Of a DNA stretch of 64,000 nucleotides, positions 17,454 through 26,274 are shown one piece after another. Under the pieces are notes generated by a model. That model ran no database searches. It was not told the origin of the DNA and saw only the letters and a list, made by a program, of their open reading frames with translations. Within the stretch, counting starts at the first letter, position 1; every line of letters begins with the position of its first letter. The stretch is from Arthrobacter sp. SLBN-100 (GTDB lineage: Bacteria; Actinomycetota; Actinomycetes; Actinomycetales; Micrococcaceae), in NCBI RefSeq assembly GCF_006715305.1, contig NZ_VFMY01000001.1, positions 310,001-374,000 of the forward strand. Direction: 5' to 3'. The position numbers were made by a program, and so were the translations under genes.

Positions 17454-18538
17454 CCACACCCCTGCTCACCGGCACCCAGCGAAGCACCCTGTGGACCGGC
17501 CCCGTCATCGACTGCGATGTCCATGCCAACGTCCCCTCCATTGAAACCCTCTTCGACTACATGGATCCCGTATGGGTCCAAGGGACCCTGGAGCGCGGCT
17601 GGCACGGCCCCACCGGACCCCGCCTGAGCTACCCGCCCGGGGCGGCCACCACTGCGCGGGACGAATGGCGCCGTGACGGCCTGATGCCCGCATCAAAGCT
17701 GTCGATGCTTCAAAACGACATCCTTGATCCTTGGCACGTCGACCGCGCGGTCCTGAACTGCTACTACGGCGTTGACTCCCTGCGGCACCCTGATTGGGCG
17801 GCGGCACTGGCTTCCGCCGTCAACAACTGGATCATTGCCGAATGGCTGGATAAGGACCCGCGCCTGGCAGCGTCACTGGTGATTCCGGCACGCGACCCGA
17901 TCGCGGCGGCAGCGGAAATAGACCGCGTCGGGTCACACCCGGGCTTTGTCCAGGTCATGCTTCCGGTGCGGTCAGAACGCCTGTACGGTCAGCGGATCTT
18001 TAACCCCATCTATGAAGCCGCGACCCGCAATGATCTCGTGATCGGCCTGCACTGGGGCGGCACCACCGAAGACGCGCCATCCCCGACCGGCTACGCCTCG
18101 TGGTACGCAGAGCAGTACGCGGCCGAAACCCAGGTCTACGTTGCCCAGCTCACCAGCATGGTGTTCGAAGGCGCATTCCAGAAGTTCCCGAACCTCAGAG
18201 TTGCAGTCATGGAAGGCGGATTCAGCTGGGTCCCCACGTGGGGCTGGAGCATGAACAAGAAATGGAAGGGCCTGCGCCGCGAAACACCGTGGGTCGACCG
18301 CCTCCCCCTTGAGATCATCCGGGACCACGTCCGTTTCTCCGCTGCCCCTGCAGATCTCGGCCCGCGGGAACATTCGCAGAGGATCATTGAATGGCTCGGA
18401 TCCGAAGACCTGCTCATGTTCGCTACAGATTACCCGCACCGCCATGACGACGACATCGACGAACTCCTCGCCATCATCCCCGAGACGATGAAGGCCAAGC
18501 TGATGTCCGAAACTGCCCGGGCCTGGTACAAACTGTGA
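17450..18538 (+). CDS. ACMSD-like amidohydrolase (amidohydrolase_2), copy 2
   Basis: A 362-aa metal-dependent hydrolase-fold protein. The first-strand site is IDCDVHANVPS (about residues 21-31), a barrel histidine lies in IGLHWGG, and the closing aspartate is in LMFATDYPHRHDDD near residue 323. It overlaps the Rieske gene by 4 bases and the aldolase gene by 4 bases, so all three are coupled. Proteins of this type often sit beside Rieske proteins in actinobacterial degradation clusters. The exact reaction (hydrolysis or decarboxylation) cannot be read from sequence. Confidence 0.9.
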   Translation: MTTPLLTGTQRSTLWTGPVIDCDVHANVPSIETLFDYMDPVWVQGTLERGWHGPTGPRLSYPPGAATTARDEWRRDGLMPASKLSMLQNDILDPWHVDRAVLNCYYGVDSLRHPDWAAALASAVNNWIIAEWLDKDPRLAASLVIPARDPIAAAAEIDRVGSHPGFVQVMLPVRSERLYGQRIFNPIYEAATRNDLVIGLHWGGTTEDAPSPTGYASWYAEQYAAETQVYVAQLTSMVFEGAFQKFPNLRVAVMEGGFSWVPTWGWSMNKKWKGLRRETPWVDRLPLEIIRDHVRFSAAPADLGPREHSQRIIEWLGSEDLLMFATDYPHRHDDDIDELLAIIPETMKAKLMSETARAWYKL

Positions 18539-19308
18539 CCCGCCACGGCCGTCCCAACCGGCTCAAAGCCATGCTGGCCGGCGGAGATACGGCGGTAGGC
18601 TTCTCCTGCGCTCTGGGCAGCGCGCAAATCGCCGAGGAATTCGCCATGGCAGGATTCGACTTCATCTACATAGATCAACAGCACGGACTGACATCCCACG
18701 ACACCCTGATTGAAATGCTCAGAGCCATCTCACGCAGCAAGACCACCCCTATAGTGCGGGTCGCCGCCAACGATACAGCCCTCATTGGAATTGCCCTCGA
18801 CGCGGGTGCCGAAGGCGTCATTGTGCCGATGATCAACACCGCCGACGAGGCCAGGCTCGCGGCGCAGGCCTGCCGCTACCATCCCCAGGGCACCAGGAGC
18901 TGGGGTCCGATCCGGGCGCGCTACGGCCTCGGATCGGACCCTCAAACCGTCAATCAGGAAGTGCTCTGCCTGGTCATGATCGAGACCAGCGAAGGCCTCA
19001 AGAACCTTGAGGAGATCCTGGATACGCCAGGCGTCGACGGCGTCTACATCGGCCCCGCAGATTTAGGAGTGAGTCTTGGCGGCCAACCTCTCAGCTTCGA
19101 ACAGACCAGCGACACGCTGCAGCTGGACGCGATTAGCAGGATCCGCCAGGCGTGTGTCGAAAGGGACCGGATCGTCGGGCTCAGCGGGGACCCCGGGACG
19201 CTCGCCGCAGAAGGCTTCAACATGATCACCGCCGCCTTGGATGTCGCCATGATCCGCAAAGCCATCAGCGAAGTACGCCGGCCGGCCGCAGTCGCTGCTG
19301 GCCACTAA
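18535..19308 (+). CDS. HpcH/HpaI-type class II aldolase
   Basis: A 257-aa protein with the family core FDFIYIDQQHGLTSHDTLIEML, GAEGVIVPMINTADEAR, CLVMIETSEGLKNLEEIL (metal-ligand Glu) and GVYIGPADLGVSLG (metal-ligand Asp). Family members cleave 4-hydroxy-2-oxo acids to pyruvate or another 2-oxo acid plus an aldehyde. It starts with GTG 18535 overlapping the previous stop codon. It is the probable C-C-cleaving step of this operon. Confidence 0.92.
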   Translation: MTRHGRPNRLKAMLAGGDTAVGFSCALGSAQIAEEFAMAGFDFIYIDQQHGLTSHDTLIEMLRAISRSKTTPIVRVAANDTALIGIALDAGAEGVIVPMINTADEARLAAQACRYHPQGTRSWGPIRARYGLGSDPQTVNQEVLCLVMIETSEGLKNLEEILDTPGVDGVYIGPADLGVSLGGQPLSFEQTSDTLQLDAISRIRQACVERDRIVGLSGDPGTLAAEGFNMITAALDVAMIRKAISEVRRPAAVAAGH

Positions 19309-19340
19309 GAAAGACCTCAACTGCTTTAGAAAGGCACGTC

Positions 19341-20315
19341 ATGACTACTGTCGAAACCGTCCGCGGTCCCGTTGCTGTAGAGGACCTGGGCACAACACTG
19401 ACGCACGAGCACCTGTTTACCAAGAACCCTGAGCTGGAGCAGGACTACCCGCACCCGGAGTGGGACGAAGAACGGCTGGTACAAACGGCAATCGATGGTC
19501 TCAACGCCCTCAGCGCCAAAGGCATCCGGACAGTGGTTGATCTGACTGTCCCCGGACTTGGCCGCTTCATCCCCAGGGTCCAGCGCGTGGCGGCCGAAAC
19601 GGACATCAACATCGTGGTTGCCACCGGGTTCTACTCCTTCAAAGACCTCCCCATGTTCTATAAAATCAACGGACCGGGCCTCATGGTGGACCGTTCCGAA
19701 CCACTCGAAGAGTTCTTTATCAAGGATCTCACGACCGGGATTGCCGACACCGGGGTGAAGGCCGCCATGATCAAGATCGCCACCGACGAATACGGGATCA
19801 CCCCGGACGTTGAACGGATCATGCGTGCTGCAGCCGTAGCGCACCAGGAAACCGGGGCAACGATCACCACCCACACCCATGCAGAGGATTTCACAGGCAG
19901 GGACCAGCAAAAATTCTTCGAATCCCTCGGTGTTCCGCTAGAACACCTCGTCATCGGTCACTGCGGGGACAGCACGGATCTGGGCTACCTCCGCGAACTC
20001 ATGGATAACGGATCAACGCTCGGCCTCGACAGGTTCGGAATGGAACAAGTCCTGCCGGACGAGCAACGAATCGACATGCTCGTAAAACTCTGCGAACTCG
20101 GCTACGCCGACCGCCTGACGCTCTCGCACGACGCCGGGTTCTTCAGCATCAACACGCCTCCGTCCTGGCGGGCCAAACACGCACCGAACTGGCACCACGC
20201 CAACATCTCCGACCGGATCCTTCCCGCCGTAATGGCGCGCGGAGTGTCCGAAGAAACAATTCACCAGATCATGGTCATCAACGCGGCCCGGGTCATGGTC
20301 GGCCGCAGGGCCTGA
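19341..20315 (+). CDS. Phosphotriesterase-family metal-dependent hydrolase (lactonase-like)
   Basis: A 324-aa TIM-barrel protein with THEHL (His22, His24), AAMIKIATDE (the lysine expected to be carbamylated), TITTHTHAE, LVIGHCGDSTD and LTLSHDAGFF, the full binuclear metal-site set of the phosphotriesterase-related family. Natural substrates in this family are mostly lactones rather than organophosphates. AGAAAGG precedes ATG 19341. The open frame extends farther upstream, but those residues overlap the aldolase gene and are not family-like. It probably opens a lactone or hydrolyses an ester intermediate. Confidence 0.92.
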   Translation: MTTVETVRGPVAVEDLGTTLTHEHLFTKNPELEQDYPHPEWDEERLVQTAIDGLNALSAKGIRTVVDLTVPGLGRFIPRVQRVAAETDINIVVATGFYSFKDLPMFYKINGPGLMVDRSEPLEEFFIKDLTTGIADTGVKAAMIKIATDEYGITPDVERIMRAAAVAHQETGATITTHTHAEDFTGRDQQKFFESLGVPLEHLVIGHCGDSTDLGYLRELMDNGSTLGLDRFGMEQVLPDEQRIDMLVKLCELGYADRLTLSHDAGFFSINTPPSWRAKHAPNWHHANISDRILPAVMARGVSEETIHQIMVINAARVMVGRRA

Positions 20316-20351
20316 CCAATACTTCACCCACTATCAGTTAGGAACGAGACC

Positions 20352-20684
20352 ATGCCAAAAATCTTCTACCACCACCCCGGCGGCGCCACGGACGTCATCG
20401 ACGCTGTCCCCGGCACCTCCGTCATGCGGGCCGCCATCACCAACGGGGTGAACGGAATCATTGGCGAATGCGGGGGGCAGGCCATGTGCGCCACCTGCCA
20501 CGTCTATGTGCGCGAAGAGTACATCGGAGCATTGCCGGCCATGAATGAGGATGAGGAAGAAATGCTGGATGTCACCTCTTCTCCCCGCCACGAGCAACGG
20601 TCGCGCCTCGGTTGCCAAATCAAGGTTGGGCCCTCCCTGGAGGAGATCGCCGTCGATCTCCCTCTGACCCAGGTCCAGCCATGA
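20352..20684 (+). CDS. [2Fe-2S] ferredoxin, adrenodoxin/putidaredoxin type
   Basis: A 110-aa ferredoxin with Cys40, Cys46, Cys49 and Cys88 in the C-x5-C-x2-C...C order (GECGGQAMCATCHVYV and LGCQIKV) typical of the vertebrate-type ferredoxins that feed cytochromes P450 or oxygenases. The length is normal. It overlaps the reductase start by 4 bases. No P450 or oxygenase catalytic subunit is present nearby. Confidence 0.93.
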   Translation: MPKIFYHHPGGATDVIDAVPGTSVMRAAITNGVNGIIGECGGQAMCATCHVYVREEYIGALPAMNEDEEEMLDVTSSPRHEQRSRLGCQIKVGPSLEEIAVDLPLTQVQP

Positions 20685-21955
20685 GCCGCATCGTCATCAT
20701 CGGAGGCGGACAGGCCGGTGTGCAATTGGCCGACTCGCTCAGGACGGAAGGTTACGAGGGCGCCATCGACTTGTTCGCCGAGGAACCACACCTGCCCTAC
20801 CAACGACCGCCTCTGTCCAAGGACTTCATGTCTGAAAACGACAGTGCAAGCCCGCTGCCACTCAGGGCCGATGCGTTCTTCGGCGAACGCGCAGTAGAAT
20901 TCCACCGTGGCGTGCAGGTCACCGCCGTCGATCCCGCAGGGCAAACCGTCGTCGCCAGCGATGGCGCCACCCTCGCCTACACACACCTTGTTTTCGCCAC
21001 GGGAGCCCGCAACCGGGAGATAGCAGTCCCGGGCTCCGAGCTGGATGGAATCCGCTACCTCAGAACGCTCGATGATGCCAAGGCACTGCAGTCCGAGCTC
21101 GGCAGCGCCAGGCACGTTGTCGTCATCGGGGCGGGTTTTATAGGCCTGGAGTTCGCAGCGGCGGCCCGCAAACGAGGGCTTGACGTCACGGTTCTCGAGT
21201 TTGGGCCGCGCCCCATGGGCCGCGTCCTTTCACGGTTCATGTCAGGCTACTTCGCAGACATGCACACAGATAACGGCATCAAGCTGAAACTGGGCGAAGG
21301 CATCGCCTCGCTGACCGGGACCGAAGGAAAGATCACCGGCGCGGTCAGCACGACCGGCACGGAATACCCCGCTGATCTCGTCGTTGTCGGAATCGGGGTA
21401 CTTCCCAACAGCGAGCTCGCGGAACAAGCTTGCCTGGAGACCGACAACGGAATCGTCGTGGATGCGTGTCTGCGAACGAGCGACCCATACATATTCGCCT
21501 TGGGCGACTGCAGCAGCTACCCCAGCGCGCACACCGGCACGCGCATCCGGTTGGAATCGGTACAGAATGCCACCGACCAGGCAAGAAGCCTCGCGAAGAC
21601 CCTCACTGGCAAACCCACGCCCTACGACAGCCTCCCGTGGTTTTGGTCCCAGCAGGGAACAGTGAAACTTCAGATAGCAGGCATTATCCACAGCGACGAC
21701 GAATCGATCGTGCGTGGCGAGCCCGCTAGCGGCAAATTCTCGGTCTACTGCTTCAGGGACGGCCGACTCACCGGAGTGGAGTCGGTCAACAGCCCCTCGG
21801 AGCATATGGCCGCCCGAAAGGTCCTCGAACAACGGCTTCCGCTCACACCCGAACTAGTAATGGATGCTGATTTCGACCCGAAGGGCTTTTCGAGGCAGTT
21901 GGTATTCCTCAAACCGAACGATGCGAAAAACCTTGAACACTCTGCGACGGTCTGA
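20681..21955 (+). CDS. FAD-dependent NAD(P)H:ferredoxin reductase
   Basis: A 424-aa flavoprotein. IVIIGGGQAGVQLADSLR at the N-terminus binds the FAD ADP moiety, VVVIGAGFIGLEFAAAARKRG near residue 145 is the NAD(P)H Rossmann motif, and DPYIFALGDCSSYP near residue 268 is the second FAD motif. The C-terminal domain (SLPWFWSQQGTVKLQIAG) is typical of putidaredoxin or rhodocoxin reductases. The ATG at 20681 overlaps the ferredoxin stop codon, so the two form an electron-transfer pair. Confidence 0.94.
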   Translation: MSRIVIIGGGQAGVQLADSLRTEGYEGAIDLFAEEPHLPYQRPPLSKDFMSENDSASPLPLRADAFFGERAVEFHRGVQVTAVDPAGQTVVASDGATLAYTHLVFATGARNREIAVPGSELDGIRYLRTLDDAKALQSELGSARHVVVIGAGFIGLEFAAAARKRGLDVTVLEFGPRPMGRVLSRFMSGYFADMHTDNGIKLKLGEGIASLTGTEGKITGAVSTTGTEYPADLVVVGIGVLPNSELAEQACLETDNGIVVDACLRTSDPYIFALGDCSSYPSAHTGTRIRLESVQNATDQARSLAKTLTGKPTPYDSLPWFWSQQGTVKLQIAGIIHSDDESIVRGEPASGKFSVYCFRDGRLTGVESVNSPSEHMAARKVLEQRLPLTPELVMDADFDPKGFSRQLVFLKPNDAKNLEHSATV

Positions 21956-22377
21956 ACGGCACAGGTTATAGGGGCACGGGCACCTGCACTGGATAGCCGT
22001 TCACAGGGTCGAATCACGAATAATGCTTGAAAGGGTTCCGCTTATGAGCTTTCTACCTCCCGCCGACAGAGGACGCAAGAGCGGCGGCCCCGCTAGTCAA
22101 ACGGACCTATTTATCCAAGCGGCCCACGCCATTGAAGGTACTGCCTGCCCCAATGAACGACATGCGGCGCATGCCACCGGGGTGTCCTCCCCCGCGGGGG
22201 ACACACGCGGCTTCCCATCAGGTCAGCTCATCTCTATGGCATGGGAGGGGTGGTGGCTCCAAGGGGCCGAGGGAACCCCGGCAGCGACAGGACCGCGCCC
22301 TCCTGCGGAACCAAAAACGGCCACACGCGGCGTGGACCCGAGCTAGTATCTAAAACCATCATGATAAATTATTTTTT
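21956..22377. other. Intergenic region between operon and GntR gene
   Basis: No supported gene. A GC hairpin sits near 22182-22205 (CTCCCCCGCGGGGG), possibly a terminator without a T-tract. An AT-rich segment at 22345-22376 with the palindrome ATCATGAT directly precedes the regulator's ATG and is the likely promoter. Confidence 0.5.
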
Positions 22378-23085
22378 ATGAAAGGCTTCAAGCTTGAGTT
22401 GATGGGTCAGGCGGTCGCTGCGCTGATCCGCGAACAAATCCTCAGCGGCGAAGTCAAACACGGCGACGCCCTGCGCCTGGCCCCTCTCGCTGAAAAACTG
22501 GATGTGAGCATCACACCTGTCCGAGAGGCCCTTCTCCAATTAGCCCGAGACGGGTGGGTTGTCCATCAGCCCAACCGAGGTTTCCGCGTCGTACCGATAC
22601 GGCGGGACAACGTCGTCGATACCTACTTTATGTGGGCCACCGCGGAAGGCGAGTTGGCAGCCCGCGCGGCGTCCCGGTCCGACTCGGAGAGCATCACCTT
22701 CCTGCGCAGGTTAGACGCTGAGTTGCACCGACTCGACGACCATCACAGCAAACACGCGCTGGACCTCAACTCCGAGCTGCACACCGCCATCCATGCCATG
22801 GCGGATGCCCCTAAATTACTGTGGTTCGCCGAGGCTGCACGACGGCTGGTACCCCTGCAGTTTGACTCGTCTTTTCATTCCGTGCCGGGATGGGCGGAGA
22901 TCAACCGTTTCGGTCACACAGCAGTTATCGACCGGATCGAATCGGGTGATTCCCCAGGTGCCAGGAAGCTCATGTTCGATCACTTCGAAAGTACATGCAA
23001 CTTGCTCGTGACCTGGCTGGATAGTTTGGACTTTTGGGAACCGGAATCAGTACGAGAGCCACACCAGGCCCTCGGAAACGACTGA
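22378..23085 (+). CDS. GntR-family regulator, FadR subfamily with FCD effector domain
   Basis: A 235-aa protein. The N-terminal winged helix reads HGDALRLAPLAEKLDVSITP, then VREALLQLARDGWV and RGFRVVPI (residues about 22-75). The all-helical FCD ligand domain follows, with DLNSELHTAIHAMAD and a final FGHTAVIDRIESGD helix providing metal- and ligand-binding histidines. FCD regulators usually sense organic acids and control nearby catabolic operons, which fits the upstream cluster. No Shine-Dalgarno is visible and the ATG follows an AT-rich promoter-like stretch, so it may be leaderless. Confidence 0.92.
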   Translation: MKGFKLELMGQAVAALIREQILSGEVKHGDALRLAPLAEKLDVSITPVREALLQLARDGWVVHQPNRGFRVVPIRRDNVVDTYFMWATAEGELAARAASRSDSESITFLRRLDAELHRLDDHHSKHALDLNSELHTAIHAMADAPKLLWFAEAARRLVPLQFDSSFHSVPGWAEINRFGHTAVIDRIESGDSPGARKLMFDHFESTCNLLVTWLDSLDFWEPESVREPHQALGND

Positions 23086-23891
23086 CAGAGCGGGGCTCTG
23101 AAGACATACGGGAGCGTGGCCGGCGACGCTAATACGTCGACAAGCCCAAGAGACAGGTGCACTCCCGGGCATGGGCCGAATGAGCACCGTTCTCGTGAGA
23201 CGTCCCCTTAATCACCACATCATTGTTCGGTCGCCGGCCCCCCCGTCAGTTGAAGATCGGCACATTGGCTGCCGTTCGACAGGCAACCACGCACATGCTG
23301 GACCTGGAATCAGTCAAAGACGGCAAGATTGAGCCATGGTGGGCTGATGGGTGAGATGTGTGGACTCCCAGTCATGCAAGAGCTCATGGCATGTTCCATC
23401 GGCGGTTTACCTGCCCATGAATCGGCTCGAGACCCGGCAATGGGTAGCCTGCTTCACCTGTTCACCGTATTCAACCTCTTCCGGCGCCTTCGAACGCGGA
23501 TCGAATGCGGGGCGGACAGCGCGATTGCTCAGCGGCCCTTGAGTTGGACTTGTTCCGGGGTATGGAGGTTGACGACGTTTCGAGCTTATAGCCGACTAAT
23601 GTACGAGGATACGTCCGAATATTGTTAAATCGTCGTGCTGGCAATTCAGCCTAAAGGTTTCCATGCTTGTGCCGAATTGCGAACCTGTCCGCGAGTCACT
23701 GAGGTAGCGGCAACCTGCGCGGCGGATGCCCGCTCTTCCTTGGGGTGCCTGGTCGTGGCCCCGGTGACTTGGCTTGCTTGCGAGCCCGGCGCCCAGGCCG
23801 GCACCAATAGGGGTCGCGACAGCGCCCTCCGATTTCCCGCCCTTCGGTACTTCGAGGAGTAGGGTTTGCCCTAGCCGACGAAGGGGTCACC
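23086..23891. other. 0.8-kb interval without a confident gene
   Basis: A small hairpin CAGAGC-GGG-GCTCTG (23086-23100) follows the GntR stop codon. Beyond it, open frames are short and motif-free. Confidence 0.5.
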
Positions 23892-24095
23892 ATGAGCTAC
23901 AAATATCGAACTGTTCGGGTGCGCGGTACCGAACTGGTTGGAACTATTGCCAGGAAGCACGGGAGTGCGGCTGAGATCTACGAAACGTCCAAGGACCCGA
24001 GTACATCCGTCGTCCCAGTGTTCTTCGAGGCAACGGGCGAGGTCCGTTTTTTCGACAGGTCGGTGCTGGAGGATGTGGTGGCACCAGCCGGTTGA
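23892..24095 (+). CDS. Small hypothetical protein (67 aa)
   Basis: MSYKYRTVRVRGTELVGTIA starts a 67-residue frame with balanced composition, ending EVRFFDRSVLEDVVAPAG. GAAGGGG sits 6 bases before ATG 23892, a plausible ribosome site. Alternating hydrophobic and charged residues suggest a small beta-rich protein. I do not recognise a family, and context (between GntR and repeat unit C) gives no role. Confidence 0.45.
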   Translation: MSYKYRTVRVRGTELVGTIARKHGSAAEIYETSKDPSTSVVPVFFEATGEVRFFDRSVLEDVVAPAG

Positions 24096-24439
24096 CTGTC
24101 CAGGCCCAGGGGCGCTGGCCACGCCTGGTTGCCCGGTTCGACGGGTGGACCGGGTAGTTGACTGCCCGCGGTCGAAGAAATGCATCACTTTGGCCTGGTC
24201 ACGCGTGCGACGGCAAAGAACCTCGTAGGATGTGTGAAGAGAGAGTGCCGGCGCCGCGAAGTGCTTCTTTGTTGGGCAGGCCTCCCATCTCATGATCTAT
24301 CCGGCGCGGGCGGCGTCACCAGTAATCTCGGACGCGGCGAGCCGGTGCGCAGCCCCATTCTCCCCAGCGCAAAGAGAAACCGCGTTTCCCGGGGGACGGG
24401 AGTTGCCGTCTCGGAATGTCGCGGAACGGCCCATTGCCC

Positions 24440-24460
24440 AGTGTGGACAACGTCCACACT
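24440..24460. repeat. Palindrome P6
   Basis: AGTGTGGAC, three central bases (AAC), GTCCACACT; 9-bp perfect arms. Confidence 0.8.
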
Positions 24461-24499
24461 TGGGGCTTCGGAACGGGTCGTATCTTGGAGCGGATAGGT

Positions 24500-24574
24500 C
24501 CGAATTCCGCATGTTTCCGCGGGTTCCCAATGTTTGCAGGGGCTGGAATGCAGTTCGAGTCCCACCTTGGGCAC
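24500..24574 (+). repeat. tRNA-Leu 3'-end-like repeat, unit C (left boundary of sugar locus)
   Basis: CCGAATTCCGCATGTTTCCG through GGTTCCCAATGTTTGCAGGG to TTCGAGT, CCCAC and CTTGGGCAC. It is the only unit followed by an intact terminator hairpin, as a real tRNA gene would be. The 5' T-stem is unpaired, as in the other units. Confidence 0.6.
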
Positions 24575-24576
24575 GC

Positions 24577-24602
24577 AAACCCCCTCGTCAGAGGGGGTTT
24601 TT
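24577..24602 (+). terminator. Terminator hairpin after unit C
   Basis: AAACCCCCTC, loop GTCA, GAGGGGGTTT, followed by TT; 10 perfect pairs. Degraded versions follow units A, B and D. Confidence 0.7.
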
Positions 24603-24914
24603 GCTTTAGACGTGTGTACAAAGCTTGTGGTGGCGTCCCTCTGACGCTGGTGCGCGGGCTGGGCCTGGCCGCCGGGGCCCTGTTCAGGTGTGTGGGGTGG
24701 CGGGTTCAAGGTCCTGGCTGGTGCCCTCCGCCTGCTGTGTATGGGTGTGGGTGGTTCCTCGCTCCGGTTCTCTCGGGTTGCTCCTGGCTGGCCAACAACT
24801 GTTCATGGCTTTGGGGTGCGGGAACGACATGACGAAACTCTCCGGCGGGTAGAAGTTTTGGAAGGCCGCTTTGCGCGGGGGAGTTGTGGTCGTGGATTTG
24901 TCCTGCCAGGGGAG

Positions 24915-24933
24915 GTGTGGACAGCGTTCGCAG
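24915..24933. repeat. Palindrome P7 (degenerate)
   Basis: GTGTGGACAGCGTTCGCAG. The left arm is intact and the right arm decayed. The flanks TTTGTCCTGCCA and TCTGCTTTGTT match P4. Confidence 0.55.
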
Positions 24934-25190
24934 CTATTTCTGCTTTGTTGGACTGGCAGTTGGGCGGTATCCAGTGTCAGGTTCGGGTACATGAGTTCCT
25001 TGCTCCCGGCGTCAGAAAATGAAGAGACGAGCCCAGCCCGACACCCGGACACCCTTCACATCGCCGGGTGACGTCAGGTTGAAGCGTGGCCTAACTGGAC
25101 CATTTCGCTTGAGTTGGTTCCGGACCTGAGCCCAGTTACATAGGGGTCACGTTCGCCTGCGGACGTACCGGCAGTTGCCCTGTACGGCGC

Positions 25191-26234
25191 TCACTGGGAG
25201 GGGGAGCCTACTGGCCGCCGCCCTGGTGCGGCAGTGGATTCTCTTTCCAGAAGTTGGGGTCGGACCGTTGAGTCGGCAATGTCCTCCGCTCCGGACAGCT
25301 GCTGTTGGAGCAAACGGAAGGCTCTAACACCGAGGTCCTTGAAGTCGGGGGCGACTGTGCTCAGGGCGGGCCATGTGAACTCGCTGAAGGGCTGGTTGTC
25401 CCAACCGATGATGGATACTTGGTCGGGAACCGCTACTCCCTTTTCGGTGAGTGCGCGGAGGGCTGCGAGAGCGAGTCCGTCATTTGAGCAAAAGACAGCT
25501 GTTATTCCTGGATCGGCGGCGATCCGAAGTCCTTGCTCGTAGCCCGATCTCGGAGCGCGCGAGGCTTCGAGTACAGGGGGCGGCTTGATGCCGGCGTCAG
25601 AGAGTGCGTCGTGCCATCCTTGGTATCGCCCCGAGAATTGTGTCAGAGGATAAAGGCCCAGGTGGTGGACTGTTGAGTGTCCCAGGTCGAGCAGGTGTTG
25701 CGTCGCCTCGCGTCCGGCTGCGTACTCATCAATGAACGCGTAGGGAAAGCCGGGCTGGCCAGCTGAGAACCCGGATGCGGCGACAGTGGGTATGCTCTTC
25801 GGCAGTTGCTTGAGCACCTCTGCGCCTGAGGGATCGAAGTCGAGGACGATGATCCCCGCTAGCTGCTGTTGCAGGGCTATTTCGAGCGCGGCTTTCACGT
25901 CCGGGTCTTCCGAAGATTTCACGGCCGATATCACGACGGAGTAGCCTGCTCCCTGCGCCACCTCCTCTATGCCGGCCAGCGTATTGGCGTAGCCAAAGGT
26001 GGAAGTGCTGGCAGCAAAGATCGCGATCATCGATCGTTCGCCGCTCTTGAGCGCTCTGGCTAGTGAGCTCGGTCGGTAATTCAGCTCTTCGATTGCAGCC
26101 AGCACCCTCTGGCGTCGCTCCTCGCTGACCGGGATGTTTCCGGTTAAAACGCGCGAGACTGTTGGTACGGAGACACCCGCAAGACGGGCCACGTCGGCGA
26201 TCACCGGTTGGCGGGAATCTTTCGTAATTCTCAT
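25191..26234 (-). CDS. LacI family transcriptional regulator of the sugar locus
   Basis: A 347-aa LacI repressor. PVIADVARLAGVSVPTVSRV (residues about 10-29) is the HTH and SSLARALKSGERSMIAIFAA is the hinge. The effector domain has PYAFIDEYAAGREAT and PDQVSIIGWDNQP. It is transcribed leftward right after the DUF624 gene (40-bp gap), divergently from the ABC transporter operon. It probably binds the palindrome TGATATCGATATCA at 26991, 50644 and (one mismatch) 38592. This is inferred from proximity and because LacI proteins favour such central-CG palindromes. Confidence 0.93.
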   Translation of the reverse strand: MRITKDSRQPVIADVARLAGVSVPTVSRVLTGNIPVSEERRQRVLAAIEELNYRPSSLARALKSGERSMIAIFAASTSTFGYANTLAGIEEVAQGAGYSVVISAVKSSEDPDVKAALEIALQQQLAGIIVLDFDPSGAEVLKQLPKSIPTVAASGFSAGQPGFPYAFIDEYAAGREATQHLLDLGHSTVHHLGLYPLTQFSGRYQGWHDALSDAGIKPPPVLEASRAPRSGYEQGLRIAADPGITAVFCSNDGLALAALRALTEKGVAVPDQVSIIGWDNQPFSEFTWPALSTVAPDFKDLGVRAFRLLQQQLSGAEDIADSTVRPQLLERESTAAPGRRPVGSPSQ

Positions 26235-26274
26235 GTCAGTCCTTGCCGTTCCAATTTGAGCTCTATGGGGAAGG

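Larger units (their letters stand above)
24096..25190. other. Non-coding interval with repeat unit C
   Basis: No supported gene. Contains palindromes P6 (24441) and P7 (24915), the tRNA-Leu-like unit C (24500-24574), a perfect hairpin terminator (24577-24600), GTGTGTACAAAGCTTGTGG near 24609, and TGTTCAGGTGTGTGGGGTGG near 24682. The order matches the 7489-7991 interval. Confidence 0.65.

Noticed and set aside
19152..19340. Upstream extension of the phosphotriesterase-family gene
   Set aside because: The extra codons lie inside the aldolase gene in another frame; ATG 19341 has a Shine-Dalgarno and the family's normal N-terminus.
23329..23628. 99-codon open frame as a gene
   Set aside because: No ribosome site, no motif, and a composition like random GC-rich sequence.
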